From: Spisula solida
Taxonomy: Eukaryota > Mollusca > Bivalvia > Venerida > Mactridae
Length of the DNA: 64,000 nucleotides
NCBI GenBank assembly: GCA_947247005.1
Contig: OX365946.1
Location: 10,238,453 to 10,302,452 of the forward strand
Reading direction: 5' to 3'
Part shown: piece by piece, positions 46,101 through 52,744 of the stretch
Layout: the number at the start of each line of letters is the position of its first letter
How positions within the stretch are numbered: the stretch's first letter is position 1
The notes under the pieces: model-generated
What the model saw: the letters and a program-made list of their open reading frames with translations, nothing else
Told to the model about the DNA's origin: nothing
Database searches by the model: none
Program-made: the position numbers and the translations under genes

Positions 46101-49100
46101 CTGTCACCAAGTTACAAACAACACATATATGCATGGGACATATCTAACAGCCTGTACTACAAAATGTATACTGCTATTAGGGGTGTTACGATACATTCAC
46201 CTCACGTTATGTACTGTTATTGCGCTAAATTTTCATTAGTACAGTTTGGTATATTCCGGTATGATATTCTCAGCCGCTTTAAAGATCTTCAATTTTTAAG
46301 AAAGACATGGTAGGCATTCTAGACAGTGACTTTGTATTTTAAATCTTTGGCTGCTATTAGTATTACTAGAGTATAATGTGTCTATCAACTGTATTAAATT
46401 AATTTCAACCAAATGAAGCATACCTTGAGTCAATCAATAACTGATACATGATAACCACACACAATCAGTATGCGGCAGCATGTTTTCGTTGTCAAAACAG
46501 TATTGTGTAAATAAGACAATGTCGTACTGAAATTTATTCGCGTTCTACCATGAACTGTGTGGAGCCAAATTTCACGGTTCATCATGCACCGCAGTATACC
46601 ATTACACCACTAACTGCTATTACGCACTAAGCAATGAGTGAAATAAAATGTGACCCCTGACCCTGTTGTAATTGTTGCAGAAGCGAATGCAAATATATAA
46701 TGTGATCATGTTGTAAGCTTATACATAAAATAAAGATTCAGTGTTGTTTGTAAGGCCAATAAAGACAAAAGATGTTTGTAAAACATGTATACCCCCAAAT
46801 AGTCATTAATGTTCAAGGTCACATCAACCTTGACCTTTGACCTACTGACCTCAAAATCAATAGTGGTCATCTACTGCTGAGTTATTGAACGGAAACCATT
46901 TGGTCTACCAAAAAAAGTTACCAATTTTCGAGGGCTGCATGCTTTCAGCAGTTCAGCCACCCTTTGACATTTTAACTTCCCCTCGTCATTAGGTTACCTA
47001 TGGAAACCTGCGTTCAAGTCTCCCTGTGGAGACTATTTCTCTCCTGGTGGGTGTGCAGCCAACATTAATCTGCAGCGCCCAAGACTATTAAACAGGTTCA
47101 GAGTCAGACACAGCCCTCACATGTGCATGTACCAATTCAGTCAGACCTTGGTCAAGTGGAGCATAAGGGTTATTCTTGCTCAGAGATGTTAAGCAGTAGT
47201 CCAGATGGGGGTTGAACCCGGGACCTCTTGGTCCCGAAGCGCGCACCCTACCTCTAGGCCACCGCTCTCCACATCCCCAACAGACTGATCAACTGACAAC
47301 AGACCGACAGACATGTGCAAAGCAACGGTCTCACTATTTAGCGTCCAGAGACGACCAGAAGCGTCCAGAGGCGTCCAGGCTGTTTTTTTATGTAATTTAA
47401 GAGAATATATAAGCGTCCAAGGGTGTATTTGTATTACTTATGTATATTACAATGTATTTCAAGAAAAATAAATGTTAAAACAACTTTTAGAAACCCAAAC
47501 CTATATTGGTGGTGTCCAGGGATTGTAAGCCTGATTGATTTAGCGTCCAGAGATTTTAACAGTATTGTACAAAACATTTGTAGTAGCGTCCAGGAATTGA
47601 AAGCCTGATTGATTTAGCGTCCAGAGATTTTTACAGTACAATTGTAGCGTCCAGGAATTGTATGTCTGAATAAATTAGCATCCAAAGATTTTTGTCGTAC
47701 AATAGTGTTAATGTATTATGACTGTATTGGTGGCGTCCAGGGATTGTAAGCCTTCATATATTAGCGTCCAGAGATTTTTACTGTCCAGGAAATTGTATGT
47801 CTGAATAAATTAGCGTAAAGAGATTTTCGCCGTACAATAGTGTTAATGTATATCCTGACTATATTGGTGGCGTCCAGGGATTGTCTACCTTGTTAATTAG
47901 CGTCCAGAGATTTTTACGGTATAATAGTAGCGTCCAGGGATTGTAAGCCTTGTTAATTTAGCGTCCAGAGATCTTTACAGTACAATGGTAGCGTCCAATG
48001 CTTGCAAGCCTTGATAAATTAGCGTCCAGAGATTTGAACAGAAAAATCATCTTTTGTTAATTACACTTCATAAACTGTGAAATGGATTGTGAAGGACATA
48101 ATTATACCAAACAAATTAAGGAAAACCTATTAAATTGATAGATTTCGAAGTCACAGCCGTAAACCAAACAAACACGCTTGTTTATTTACAAACGTGTTTG
48201 CAATAGCTTTGCTAGTCATGGCTGTGAACACCATTGTACGTTCAAAATCTCTGGACGCTAAATTAACCAGGCGTATGTAATCCCTGGACGCTACCAATAC
48301 AATCATTATACACATTAACACCATTGTATGGTAAAAATCTCTGGACGCCAATTAACCATGCTTACAATCCCTGGACGCTACTATTGTACTGTAAAAATCG
48401 CTGGACGCTAAATTAACCATGCTTACAATACCTGGACGCTACTATTGTACTGTAAAATTCGCTGGACGCTAAATTAACCATGCTTACAATACCTGGACGC
48501 TACTATTGTACTGTAAAAATCTCTGGACGATACCTTATCAAGGCTTACAATCCCTTGACGCTACCAGAACATTTATTATACATTTTAACACTATTGTACG
48601 GAATAAATCTGTGGACGCTAAATTAACCAGGATTACAGTCCCTGGACGCTACTATTGTACTATAGAAATCTCTGGACGCTAAATCATCCAGGCTTACAAT
48701 CCCTGGACGCTACTATTTTACTATAGAAATCTCTGGACGCTAAATCATCCAGGCTTACAATCCCTGGACGCTACTTTTGTACTGTAAGTGTAAAAGTCTC
48801 TGGACGCTAAATCAACCAAGCTTACACTCCCTGGACGCTACCTGTGTACTGTAAAAATCTCTGGAAGCTAAATCAACCAGGCTTACAATCCCTGGACGCT
48901 ACTGTTGTACTATAGAAATCTCTGGACGCTACTACATTAACACCACGGAAAAAAATCTCTGGACGCTAAATTAACATGGCTTACAATTCCTGGACGCTTC
49001 CAGCCAATATAGGAATCTAGTCATAATATACATTAATATCCATGTGCAGTAAAATCTTTGTAACATCTCTGGACTCTGAAGATATTATAATGATATTCTT

Positions 49101-49559
49101 TAAACTATTTTAACTCGTGCAAAAATCTCTGGACGCTAATTTACCAAGGTAGACAATCAATAATCAGGTGGGGATATTACGTCCCTTGATTCAAGATGGC
49201 GGCTTTTCGGCATTTCGCCGACAGATAATCACTAATTACGGGTTTCTTAAAGTTTTTTTAACATTTATTTTTCTTGAAATACATTCTAATATATATAATT
49301 AATACAAATTCATCCTTGGACGCTTATTTTGATTTAGCCTAAAGGCTAAAGTGTAATTTATCCGAATTGCGAGGTATCCGAATAATGTCAACTAATGTCT
49401 AAACCTGGGGCAAAGTTCTTTAAAGCATCATATCAATTCCTGGAACATGAACAAATAGCAGTGAGAGGTTTCCATACATATATTATGATGCATATACTAC
49501 GCTTAATACGTACCAGAATCGCCAAGAACAAGAATTTTAACTTTCTCGATTCCTGCCAT
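13039..49559 (-). CDS. RABL3: RABL3, Rab-like small GTPase 3 (whole gene, eight coding exons)
   Basis: Coding exons, 5' to 3' on the minus strand: 49559-49514, 45791-45700, 44070-43953, 43287-43188, 40586-40436, 31242-31171, 30793-30764, 13101-13039. All junctions have GT/AG and phases agree, giving 223 aa (human RABL3 is about 236). The P-loop GDSGVGKT is at residues 13-20, WDIGG at 65-69 and the base-specificity motif TKAD at 139-142. The C-terminus ([15 protein letters not shown], ending HVD) lacks a prenylation cysteine, as in known RABL3. RABL3 is an atypical GTPase known in vertebrates to bind SmgGDS and influence RAS prenylation. The gene spans 36.5 kb because introns 5 and 7 are full of transposons; intron 7 also contains a complete two-exon gene (27259-23856). 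Confidence 0.93.
14842..15459 (+). mobile_element. 618-bp insertion with GTCCCCTACCGG/CCGGTAGGGGAC ends
   Basis: Copy 2 of the surrounding block has the empty site (CTATACCAAAAATGTCAG at 19771-19788), so this is a clean insertion at an A run. It contains two diverged ~180-bp direct repeats (GCCATAGCA..GACAGGATCCAGATTT), a long GGAC/GACT microsatellite and a terminal CCGGTC..CCGGTAGGGGACT. A related, older copy lies at 55120-55335. The class is unknown. Confidence 0.7.
15209..15417. repeat. (GGAC)n-(TGAC)n microsatellite
   Basis: About 40 bp of GGAC repeats are followed by about 160 bp of TGAC repeats and a short return to GGAC. On the minus strand all three frames stay open and give an artificial VSQS repeat; this is not a gene. 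Confidence 0.95.
16704..18265 (+). pseudogene. 5'-truncated L1-like LINE, RT C-terminal half with zf-RVT
   Basis: One frame runs from about 16706 ([14 protein letters not shown]) to 18262 with a single in-frame TAA at 17258-17260. Diagnostic stretches are [40 protein letters not shown] and the zinc-knuckle-like [18 protein letters not shown], all typical of the region after the polymerase palm in L1-clade LINEs. The endonuclease and catalytic RT motifs are absent (5' truncation at about 16704, exactly where homology to the duplicated block ends). A CT-rich microsatellite follows at 18276-18306. Confidence 0.85.
18266..18673. other. LINE 3' flank, CT-rich tract and AT-rich sequence
   Basis: A (CT)n tract (18276-18306) and ACACACAT-type sequence follow the LINE ORF, and then AT-rich DNA up to the second block copy. 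No poly(A) tail or target duplication could be fixed, so the LINE 3' end is uncertain. Confidence 0.4.
18674..21024. repeat. Duplicated genomic block, copy 2 (empty insertion site)
   Basis: Collinear with 13688-16703 in the same orientation, about 5 kb apart. Differences include small indels, a deletion near 19312 of about 60 bp that is present in copy 1, and absence of the 618-bp insertion. Homology ends at GTTATCCACACAA. Confidence 0.85.
21306..21484. mobile_element. pogo-like MITE, CAGTAAAATCTC termini
   Basis: Termini CAGTAAAATCTCAATTAA and TTGAAGTTTTACTG, with TA on both sides; 179 bp. It is related to the MITE at 12621, sharing AATATTGAGACCAGTTTT. Confidence 0.7.
21646..22501. mobile_element. 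Tigger/pogo-like non-autonomous element
   Basis: Left end CAGCAGGACTCGTTACAACGAC and right end (inverted) CAGTCAGATCTCGATACAACGAC, flanked by TA. Several TTCGTTATAACGACA motifs sit near both ends. It is 856 bp with no ORF. Confidence 0.65.
22566..23538. mobile_element. mariner-like non-autonomous element (CGAGGGGTGATCAACAAAT termini)
   Basis: CGAGGGGTGATCAACAAATA at the left is mirrored by TATTTGTTGATCACCCCTCG at the right, both next to TA. The 973-bp interior has no transposase frame. Confidence 0.75.
23541..23855. other. AT-rich 3' flank of the CARD-like gene
   Basis: Lies just downstream (minus sense) of the stop at 23856 and is probably 3' UTR in part. No clear poly(A) signal can be assigned and no other feature was seen. 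Confidence 0.35.
23856..25057 (-). CDS. Exon 2 of the nested CARD-like gene
   Basis: An open frame of 400 codons from the acceptor to TAA, long enough not to be chance. The first codons are [21 protein letters not shown] cluster separates the two helical modules and a [10 protein letters not shown] cluster follows the second; whether they bind metal is unknown. Confidence 0.75.
23856..27259 (-). CDS. Two-exon gene nested in RABL3 intron 7, 500 aa, two CARD/death-fold-like modules
   Basis: Exon 1 is 27259-26959 (ATG, 100 codons plus 1 nt; donor AAAG|GTATTA). Exon 2 is 25057-23856 (acceptor TTTTTTTCAG); phases agree, giving about 500 aa. Residues 1-25 look like a short coiled coil ([15 protein letters not shown]). 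Residues ~105-190 ([35 protein letters not shown]) and ~215-300 ([36 protein letters not shown]) each have the helix spacing and hydrophobic pattern of CARD-type death-fold domains. The C-terminal ~170 residues are low-complexity and Ser-rich, ending SSSSSGTP. If the fold is right, an innate-immune or apoptosis adaptor is likely. The fold is read by eye and another helical fold is possible. Confidence 0.6.
25444..26937 (+). repeat. Tandem-repeat element in the nested gene's intron, ~160-bp units
   Basis: It begins ACAAGAGTGCC..ACGCCCGTC and ends in a GCCCGCCCGCC tract and CCCGTTTTCAACGGGCGTATAAAAA. The interior is about eight units of ~160 bp with GGCCTAGATATTATGCCCAT and AAGTTTGAAGATGATC; one unit boundary is extended to ~198 bp. 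It is organised like the AGCTCACC repeats (tandem core, GGACGG-like tract at one end) but with different sequence. Confidence 0.8.
26959..27259 (-). CDS. Exon 1 of the nested CARD-like gene
   Basis: It starts [10 protein letters not shown], is rich in K, S and E and contains basic runs ([10 protein letters not shown]). The last codon is split (G|AG gives Glu across the junction). Confidence 0.65.
27260..28209. other. Gene-free stretch upstream of the nested gene
   Basis: Contains the putative promoter side of the 27259 gene. A GATAATGTGAAAGGCTGG motif near 27703 recurs around 29658, marking an old dispersed repeat. No ORF or structured element stands out. Confidence 0.35.
28210..28676. repeat. 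Minisatellite with two alternating unit lengths (29 and 21 bp)
   Basis: The long unit is GTGTCAGTTTGCCTGTTTGTGGTTAAAAT; the short unit lacks the 8-bp GCCTGTTT. Long units occupy both flanks and short units the centre (28356-28505). Long VCQFVVK-like read-through frames across it are artefacts. Confidence 0.95.
28690..28920 (-). repeat. tRNA-like SINE relic
   Basis: The minus strand at the right end reads GCGGCCATAGCCCAGTAGTTAG followed by GGATTCGTTACCC, similar to tRNA A and B boxes. The leftward body (CCACATATGGAGG, ATCTCAATAATG) matches the SINE-like repeat split at 41430/42939. Confidence 0.45.
28921..29908. other. Gene-free AT-rich stretch
   Basis: No credible ORF, RNA gene or TIR. It holds only the dispersed GATAATGTGAAAGGCGGGC motif near 29658. 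Confidence 0.4.
29909..30084. mobile_element. pogo-like MITE (CAGTATAACCTC termini)
   Basis: Left CAGTATAACCTCCCCAGAGTGG and right CTACAGAGGTTGCACCG face each other and are flanked by TA; 176 bp, with internal AACAACCTCT repeats. The right end is diverged (CACCG instead of CACTG). Confidence 0.55.
30764..30793 (-). CDS. RABL3: RABL3 exon 7, 30-nt micro-exon
   Basis: Only ten codons ([10 protein letters not shown]) between acceptor GATTTCAG and donor GAG|GTTAGT. Conservation of the peptide (VIEKRYFLREG in vertebrates) makes it secure despite its length. Confidence 0.9.
31171..31242 (-). CDS. RABL3: RABL3 exon 6
   Basis: Acceptor TTTAAG, 72 nt, donor AAG|GTAAGT. It encodes [18 protein letters not shown], the conserved C-terminal helix of RABL3. 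Confidence 0.92.
33797..33950. mobile_element. Hairpin MITE with GCGCGTAGCGCG loop
   Basis: TTTGTTTTGATTGAATATGG is mirrored by CCATATTCAATCAAAACAAA, and GAAAATATT/AATATTTTC flank the central GAGCGCGTAGCGCGAG. It is essentially one long hairpin. Confidence 0.75.
34195..34300. repeat. Imperfect hairpin repeat (AAATCACTCGTGC..GCACTCGTGATTT)
   Basis: GGATGCAGAAAATTAAATCACTCGTG is mirrored by CACTCGTGATTTAATTTTTCCGCAT. A decayed relative (GGATGCAAACAATAAATCAC..ATGCATCC) lies at 60040-60105. Confidence 0.6.
36293..38796. mobile_element. 2.5-kb element nested in the foldback arm, 6-bp TSD
   Basis: Ends CATGGGTGAAAGTT and AACTTTCACCCATG (14-bp TIR); CATATA at 36287-36292 is repeated at 38797-38802. 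Removing it restores the right arm of the foldback element exactly. Inside are GGGGGCCGGAGGCCCCCGG-rich sequence (36335-36420), a GACCTTTGACCTC-type repeat (37265-37630) and a poly-C tract (38684-38698), but no transposase. Confidence 0.8.
39188..39785. other. Gene-free stretch in RABL3 intron 5
   Basis: Moderate GC, with no ORF, TIR or tandem structure recognised. Confidence 0.4.
39786..40020 (-). repeat. Retroelement 3' end with (CTTA)n tail
   Basis: On the minus strand, AATAAAGTCTTTACTTACTTAC forms a poly(A) signal and a tetranucleotide tail, as at the 3' ends of several LINE/SINE families. A similar module with an ATT tail is at 16468-16520 and 20794-20840 (GACTTTATTTTAAGAGGCAACAC). A 23-bp direct duplication (GAATGACTCTCTTAGCTCGT) lies at 39858-39900. 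Confidence 0.5.
40285..40425 (-). repeat. tRNA-derived SINE
   Basis: The minus strand reads GTAGCTCAATGGTTAGCGCG (A box), then GACCCAGGTTCAAATTTGGG (B box) with tRNA-like spacing, followed by a T-rich end (40260-40282). It sits 11 bp from the exon 5 donor of RABL3. Confidence 0.7.
40436..40586 (-). CDS. RABL3: RABL3 exon 5
   Basis: Acceptor ATGACAG, 151 nt, donor TTA|GTAAGT. It encodes [20 protein letters not shown] followed by KADQ, including the guanine-specificity TKxD motif, then [11 protein letters not shown]. Confidence 0.93.
40740..41300. repeat. 24-bp minisatellite (GGGACACTGCTATTCCTAAGTTCT)
   Basis: About 20 degenerate copies in RABL3 intron 4. Because 24 is a multiple of three, one plus-strand frame stays open across 40923-41207 and gives an LLLLNSGT repeat; I do not consider it a gene. 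Confidence 0.85.
41655..42930. mobile_element. hAT transposon, internally deleted, 8-bp TSD
   Basis: Ends CAGACATGGAGTCGATTAC and GATTACTCCATGTCTG; TGTGAGGC is duplicated exactly (41647-41654, 42931-42938), the hAT signature. Sub-terminal regions are full of ATCGATTA/TAATCGAT motifs. On the minus strand 42204-41974 encodes a hAT C-terminal dimerisation segment ([38 protein letters not shown]). The BED finger and catalytic domain are gone. Confidence 0.9.
41974..42204 (-). pseudogene. hAT transposase C-terminal (hATC) fragment
   Basis: A 76-codon open frame holding the hATC core: [26 protein letters not shown]. The usual S-A-P-V-E-R-x-F-S has W and R changes. Without the upstream RNase-H-like domain it cannot act alone, but could bind a partner if expressed. 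Confidence 0.85.
43188..43287 (-). CDS. RABL3: RABL3 exon 4
   Basis: Acceptor ATATTGCAG, 100 nt, donor ATGG|GTAAGT. It encodes [20 protein letters not shown] and the helix that follows, matching the NGIIFVHDLTNKKS region of vertebrate RABL3. Confidence 0.93.
43683..44000 (-). repeat. Six-fold 52-bp tandem array of the exon 3 end plus splice donor
   Basis: The unit contains about 38 nt of coding sequence (AGAACAATCTTCTATAATCC..GTTAATG), the donor GTAAGT and about 14 nt of intron. Exon-end positions are 43693, 43745, 43797, 43849, 43901 and 43953. The copies differ by only one or two bases, so the amplification is recent. All six keep the donor. The unit length is not a multiple of three. Confidence 0.95.
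43953..44070 (-). CDS. RABL3: RABL3 exon 3
   Basis: Acceptor CATTTTAG, 118 nt, donor AATG|GTAAGT at 43953/43952. It encodes the [20 protein letters not shown] block and [10 protein letters not shown]. Its 3' end and donor are the first of six tandem copies (43683-44000). Using any later donor would read a stop codon right after the first donor, so the exon must end at 43953 to give RABL3. Confidence 0.93.
44237..44935. repeat. Possible solo LTR or moderately repeated segment
   Basis: Starts TGTCACGGTGTGACATTTTAG and ends ATTAAAACGTAATTCGAACCTACGCC, with TATATG midway. The size and the late ATTAAA suit a Gypsy-type LTR, but no target duplication or second LTR was found. Low confidence. Confidence 0.25.
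45700..45791 (-). CDS. RABL3: RABL3 exon 2
   Basis: Acceptor TTTCTACAG, donor AAG|GTATGA; 92 nt. It encodes the rest of the P-loop ([12 protein letters not shown]) and the RABL3-specific [13 protein letters not shown]. Confidence 0.93.
46178..46612. mobile_element. hAT-type MITE, 8-bp TSD
   Basis: Ends TAGGGGTGTTACGATAC and GTATACCATTACACCACTA; ACTGCTAT is duplicated exactly at 46170-46177 and 46613-46620. 435 bp, non-coding, in RABL3 intron 1. Confidence 0.8.
46621..47199. other. Repeat-rich stretch in RABL3 intron 1
   Basis: 46795-46910 is a GACCTTTGACCTACTGACCTC repeat related to 16160, 20490 and 37265. The rest shows nothing recognisable. Confidence 0.45.
47200..47272 (-). repeat. tRNA-like SINE head
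   Basis: The minus strand reads GTGGCCTAGAGGTAGGG (A-box-like), CGCGCTTCGGGACCAAGAGG (anticodon-arm-like) and TCCCGGGTTCAACCCCC (B box). The full tRNA-like spacing is kept, but it lacks a good acceptor-stem pairing, so SINE is preferred over a functional tRNA. Confidence 0.65.
47338..49325. mobile_element. 2-kb foldback made of inverted GCGTCCAG tandem arrays
   Basis: From 47338 to about 48035 a ~60-bp unit (AGCGTCCAGAGATTTTTACAG..GCGTCCAGGGATTGTAAGCC) repeats in the plus sense. From about 48240 to 49145 the same unit repeats in the inverse sense (CTGGACGCT). Outlying AGCGTCC/GGACGCT pairs mark the ends (47340, 47423, 49316). The 200-bp spacer has its own small palindrome (TCACAGCC..GGCTGTGA). 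There is no coding sequence. It lies in RABL3 intron 1. Confidence 0.85.
49514..49559 (-). CDS. RABL3: RABL3 exon 1
   Basis: ATG at 49559-49557; 46 nt encoding [15 protein letters not shown] plus the first base of Gly16; donor G|GTACGT. The frame matches the conserved start of RABL3 (an acidic/basic lead-in followed by KVLVLGDS). Confidence 0.9.
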
Positions 49560-50156
49560 GTCATCAACCAAACGCTTGGAATAGAAAAATCAAGCGTCTA
49601 CTAAATTTAGGCATACAGACACTAAATGTTACTATCTCTATCATCCATGACAACCTCTTTTTCGCTTTTAATACCCAGATATGTATACGTTTCTGGAATA
49701 CCTAACTTAGTCCTATAATGTTGATGAGTTGAAAAAATAGCTTGCAAAATGAATGAAAAGTTTGGCAACTTCGATACATGTAATTCAACTCACGAATTTT
49801 GTCTGGTTCAACATTGAAATAAATGGCGGGAATAACTAACTAAGAAAGATCTGTGCATTCTTGCTTCATAAGCATGTTTCCAATGGAGTGCAGTATTCTT
49901 ATATTCGATTTAATGCAAAGGCATATTGAAATATGACCAGGGCCTGGAGTTGTAACCAATATAGACGTACTTACACCACGCACATAGTTTTTTTTAAACT
50001 TTGGGTCCAGAATTTGGAAAATAAACTATATTCTATTCTATTCATTAGGTCGTGCTTACACCAGACACTATATATATACACTCAAGTTCTGAAATGGTCA
50101 GACTAAGCATTTCTCTTAAATATATCTCAAACTGTCATACTGGAAGGTGAAAAACG
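49560..50156. other. RABL3 5' flank
   Basis: Upstream of the RABL3 ATG (minus sense). No TATA box or CpG-rich promoter is obvious. An ATTCTATTCTATTC microsatellite-like end (50028-50044) precedes a LINE relic. Confidence 0.35.
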
Positions 50157-50690
50157 GGCGTCCCTCAGAGGTCAGTCCCCAGTCCGCTGTTATTTCTAAT
50201 TTACATTAATGATCTACCAACATCTTTAAAATCGCAAGTACGTTTATTTGCTGATAATATTGTTGTGTATCTCACAACTCCCCCAAATGACAACAATACC
50301 TTACAAAATGACCTTTATCAATTGGAACAATGGGATAGTAATTTGGGCGTGGAATTTAATCCAAGCAAGTGTCAAGCCATTCATCTTTCTAAAAGTAAAA
50401 AAGTGGTTAAATTACAATAGATTTACTTCCTCCATGTATAATGTTCTTCAAAATCTATCACCACCAAGTAGCCATCGATTTCCCACCATACATTCAAAAA
50501 CCAAGTAAATTAATTAGAAATATGCATCCATTCAGTTTTAGACAATGATACAAGTCAAATCAGATTACCAGAAATGTTCCTTCTTTTCTCACCCAATTGT
50601 GCTAAGGAATAGTTTACCAAGCCATGTGGCAACCACAACTACTCTCGTTGCTTTCAGGGAAGCTCTGGCTGACATGCACTACTAATCAAT
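50157..50690 (+). pseudogene. Non-LTR reverse transcriptase relic (Jockey/CR1/RTE type)
   Basis: One frame reads GVPQRSVPSPLLFLIYINDL, then RLFADNIVVYL and LEQWDSNLGVEFNPSKCQ; near the end another stretch reads SLPSHVATTTTLVAFREAL. These are the GVPQGSxLGPLLF and FADD motifs of non-LTR RTs. Three diagnostic positions are mutated (QG to QR, LGP to PSP, FADD to FADN), removing a catalytic aspartate. The copy is dead. Confidence 0.8.
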
Positions 50691-50956
50691 CGTTTAGCAA
50701 TGTTGTTTGTTTATTTCTGTTTTTTGTTCTCTTTATATTTTTCTCTCTTCTTTTTACTGAAGTTATATTGACTGTTAATTATACAGTTTTTTTTCTTAAC
50801 AAAGATTGGAACCCTCAGTTATGGTCTATCAATCAATACTCTAATCAATTTCTGTTCTTGTATCGGCGCACATAAATTGCCTCTTAAATTTGTCCATGTC
50901 TATAATACCAGAAATTTGTGTTGAGTTTATTAAGAAGATAGATATATATATAATCC

Positions 50957-51104
50957 GACCGTCATGTGTTGTCTTTGGAGATCAACATTTCTTAAACGAG
51001 TCTAGAAAACACAGGTTATTTAGCTAGCCTGAGTTTAAAATCATTTGTTTTCGTGACGAGTTTTAGAAATGTTGATCCCAAAGACAACGAGTGATGGATT
51101 CTTT
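50957..51104. mobile_element. Hairpin MITE
   Basis: GTTGTCTTTGGAGATCAACATTTC is mirrored by GAAATGTTGATCCCAAAGACAAC about 75 bp further on, with CGAGTC/GACGAG inside. Non-coding. Confidence 0.7.
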
Positions 51105-52744
51105 TTATCACATTACCATAGCTACCGAGTCAAAACAACGTTAGAAATAACGAATTTAAGCCGACTTTATTTAAGTTCAACACTTATATAACTAAGAGTA
51201 CCGGGTAACCCTACCTTCTTTATATGATATTCGGTAGATATAACTGTCCGAAGTGCTTGGAATATGGCAAGAATGTGATCAGGTGACGTAGAGGCAGTTG
51301 CCACAATGACACCGTCACAGAGAAAATTGAGTTTTCATCCCATACTAGACCTATCTTTCCAGTATAAACACCGGTTCAATTTCCTAAGAACTACGTTGGG
51401 TTCTCGATCAAGTCAAATGACTCCTGAAGTCATGAAGGTTAAAATATTGTAGGACAAATTATATGTTCATGATCTGCATGTGATCGCCGATCTATCAATG
51501 GTTTCTACGATTTTCGAAGTTGATTTTTCAATGTTGGTAACATATTAAAAGCCCCGTTAATAACAAAAGCCCCAACGCACAGAAGGAAACTATATTGGAA
51601 TTGAGAGCATTCAGTATGCATGCATTTCCATAAAATCGTAGATCTAATGTTGAATTCCTTTTACTGTCTATGTTTATACCTCAGTGGTTTTACTGAGGCA
51701 TAATGTCGAATCCTGAAAACGAGTCGCGCAGTTCTGTTTTGAGTGACATTACCACACACCCGCGCACCAATACTCAGTTCAAAAACCATTCAAGTGTTAA
51801 CATTCAGATGAAGAAATTCAAATTACCGTAATCGAAGGGCCTCTGATTCATGTACAAAAGTATCAATGTACTCATTAAATTTCAGACTGTGTAAAAATTA
51901 TTCTGCAAAATGTCAGAACTAATAGTTTACCTTTCTAATTAGATATTTGTGTTATGACAGACATGTGCTTTTTGATTTATGTATGTCCTTGATCTTCATA
52001 CATGTATATATATATATATCTATAAATTTATTATCTTGTTTTTGTTCGTGTGCGTATTTACATATTATGTTTATTTTCTGTAATACGTGCTGTAAGCACG
52101 CGTACATCTTATCAAATTTATGTGTTCCTCATAATTATTTGTATGCATTGAGAAAGAAATAAAAGAGATGTTCTGTTCAGCGAGGATACATTTGGCGACG
52201 TGCGAATCATAATTTGTCTTACTTTATCAAATAATACAGTTCGTGGCTGATCATATTGCCACAAGGAAAATACTTCACCTGCACTGTTAAGTGTTTCCCG
52301 CAATTATCTGGTTACATAATTAATGTCCAATTTGTTAACAACGGAAACGATCAAAACAGGCTATACATGTCAAATTAATTCGTGTTCCTTGCTATGTAAT
52401 GGTGTAAATAAACGACGATGTCATAATAGGTGATTATCTTCCATTGTTATATGACCAGACATGTTTGTTTAAAGATACAACATAATGCTGTTTGGTCACA
52501 CCTTCACGGACCGTGGTTCATGCTTCAATTAATATCAACAATAAATAGGCTTAAATTGTAGTCTCAAAAAATAATATGATCGATTGTTTAAGATGGACAA
52601 GAGTTAAAATCTTATTGCTTGTCGTCCGAGTTAAAGATCTAAAATTGAAATGACAGACTCGATGCTTTGTGCGGATATAATTGCAAACATTATTAGATCT
52701 ACATATTGTGTTTTTGGTTAGAAAATAATTTCCTGTACCGGGCA
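51105..52744. other. Gene-free stretch upstream of the GPCR
   Basis: Holds a TACTGAGGCATAATG..GAAAACGAGTCGC repeat (51691-51736) also seen inverted or diverged near 45030-45070, and a (TA)n run at 52005-52018. No exon upstream of the GPCR could be recognised. An in-frame TAG at 52694-52696 bounds the GPCR frame. Confidence 0.4.

Noticed and set aside
47200..47272. Possible functional tRNA gene
   Set aside because: A and B boxes are present, but the acceptor stem does not pair well and SINE-like repeats surround it. Treated as a tRNA-derived SINE head.
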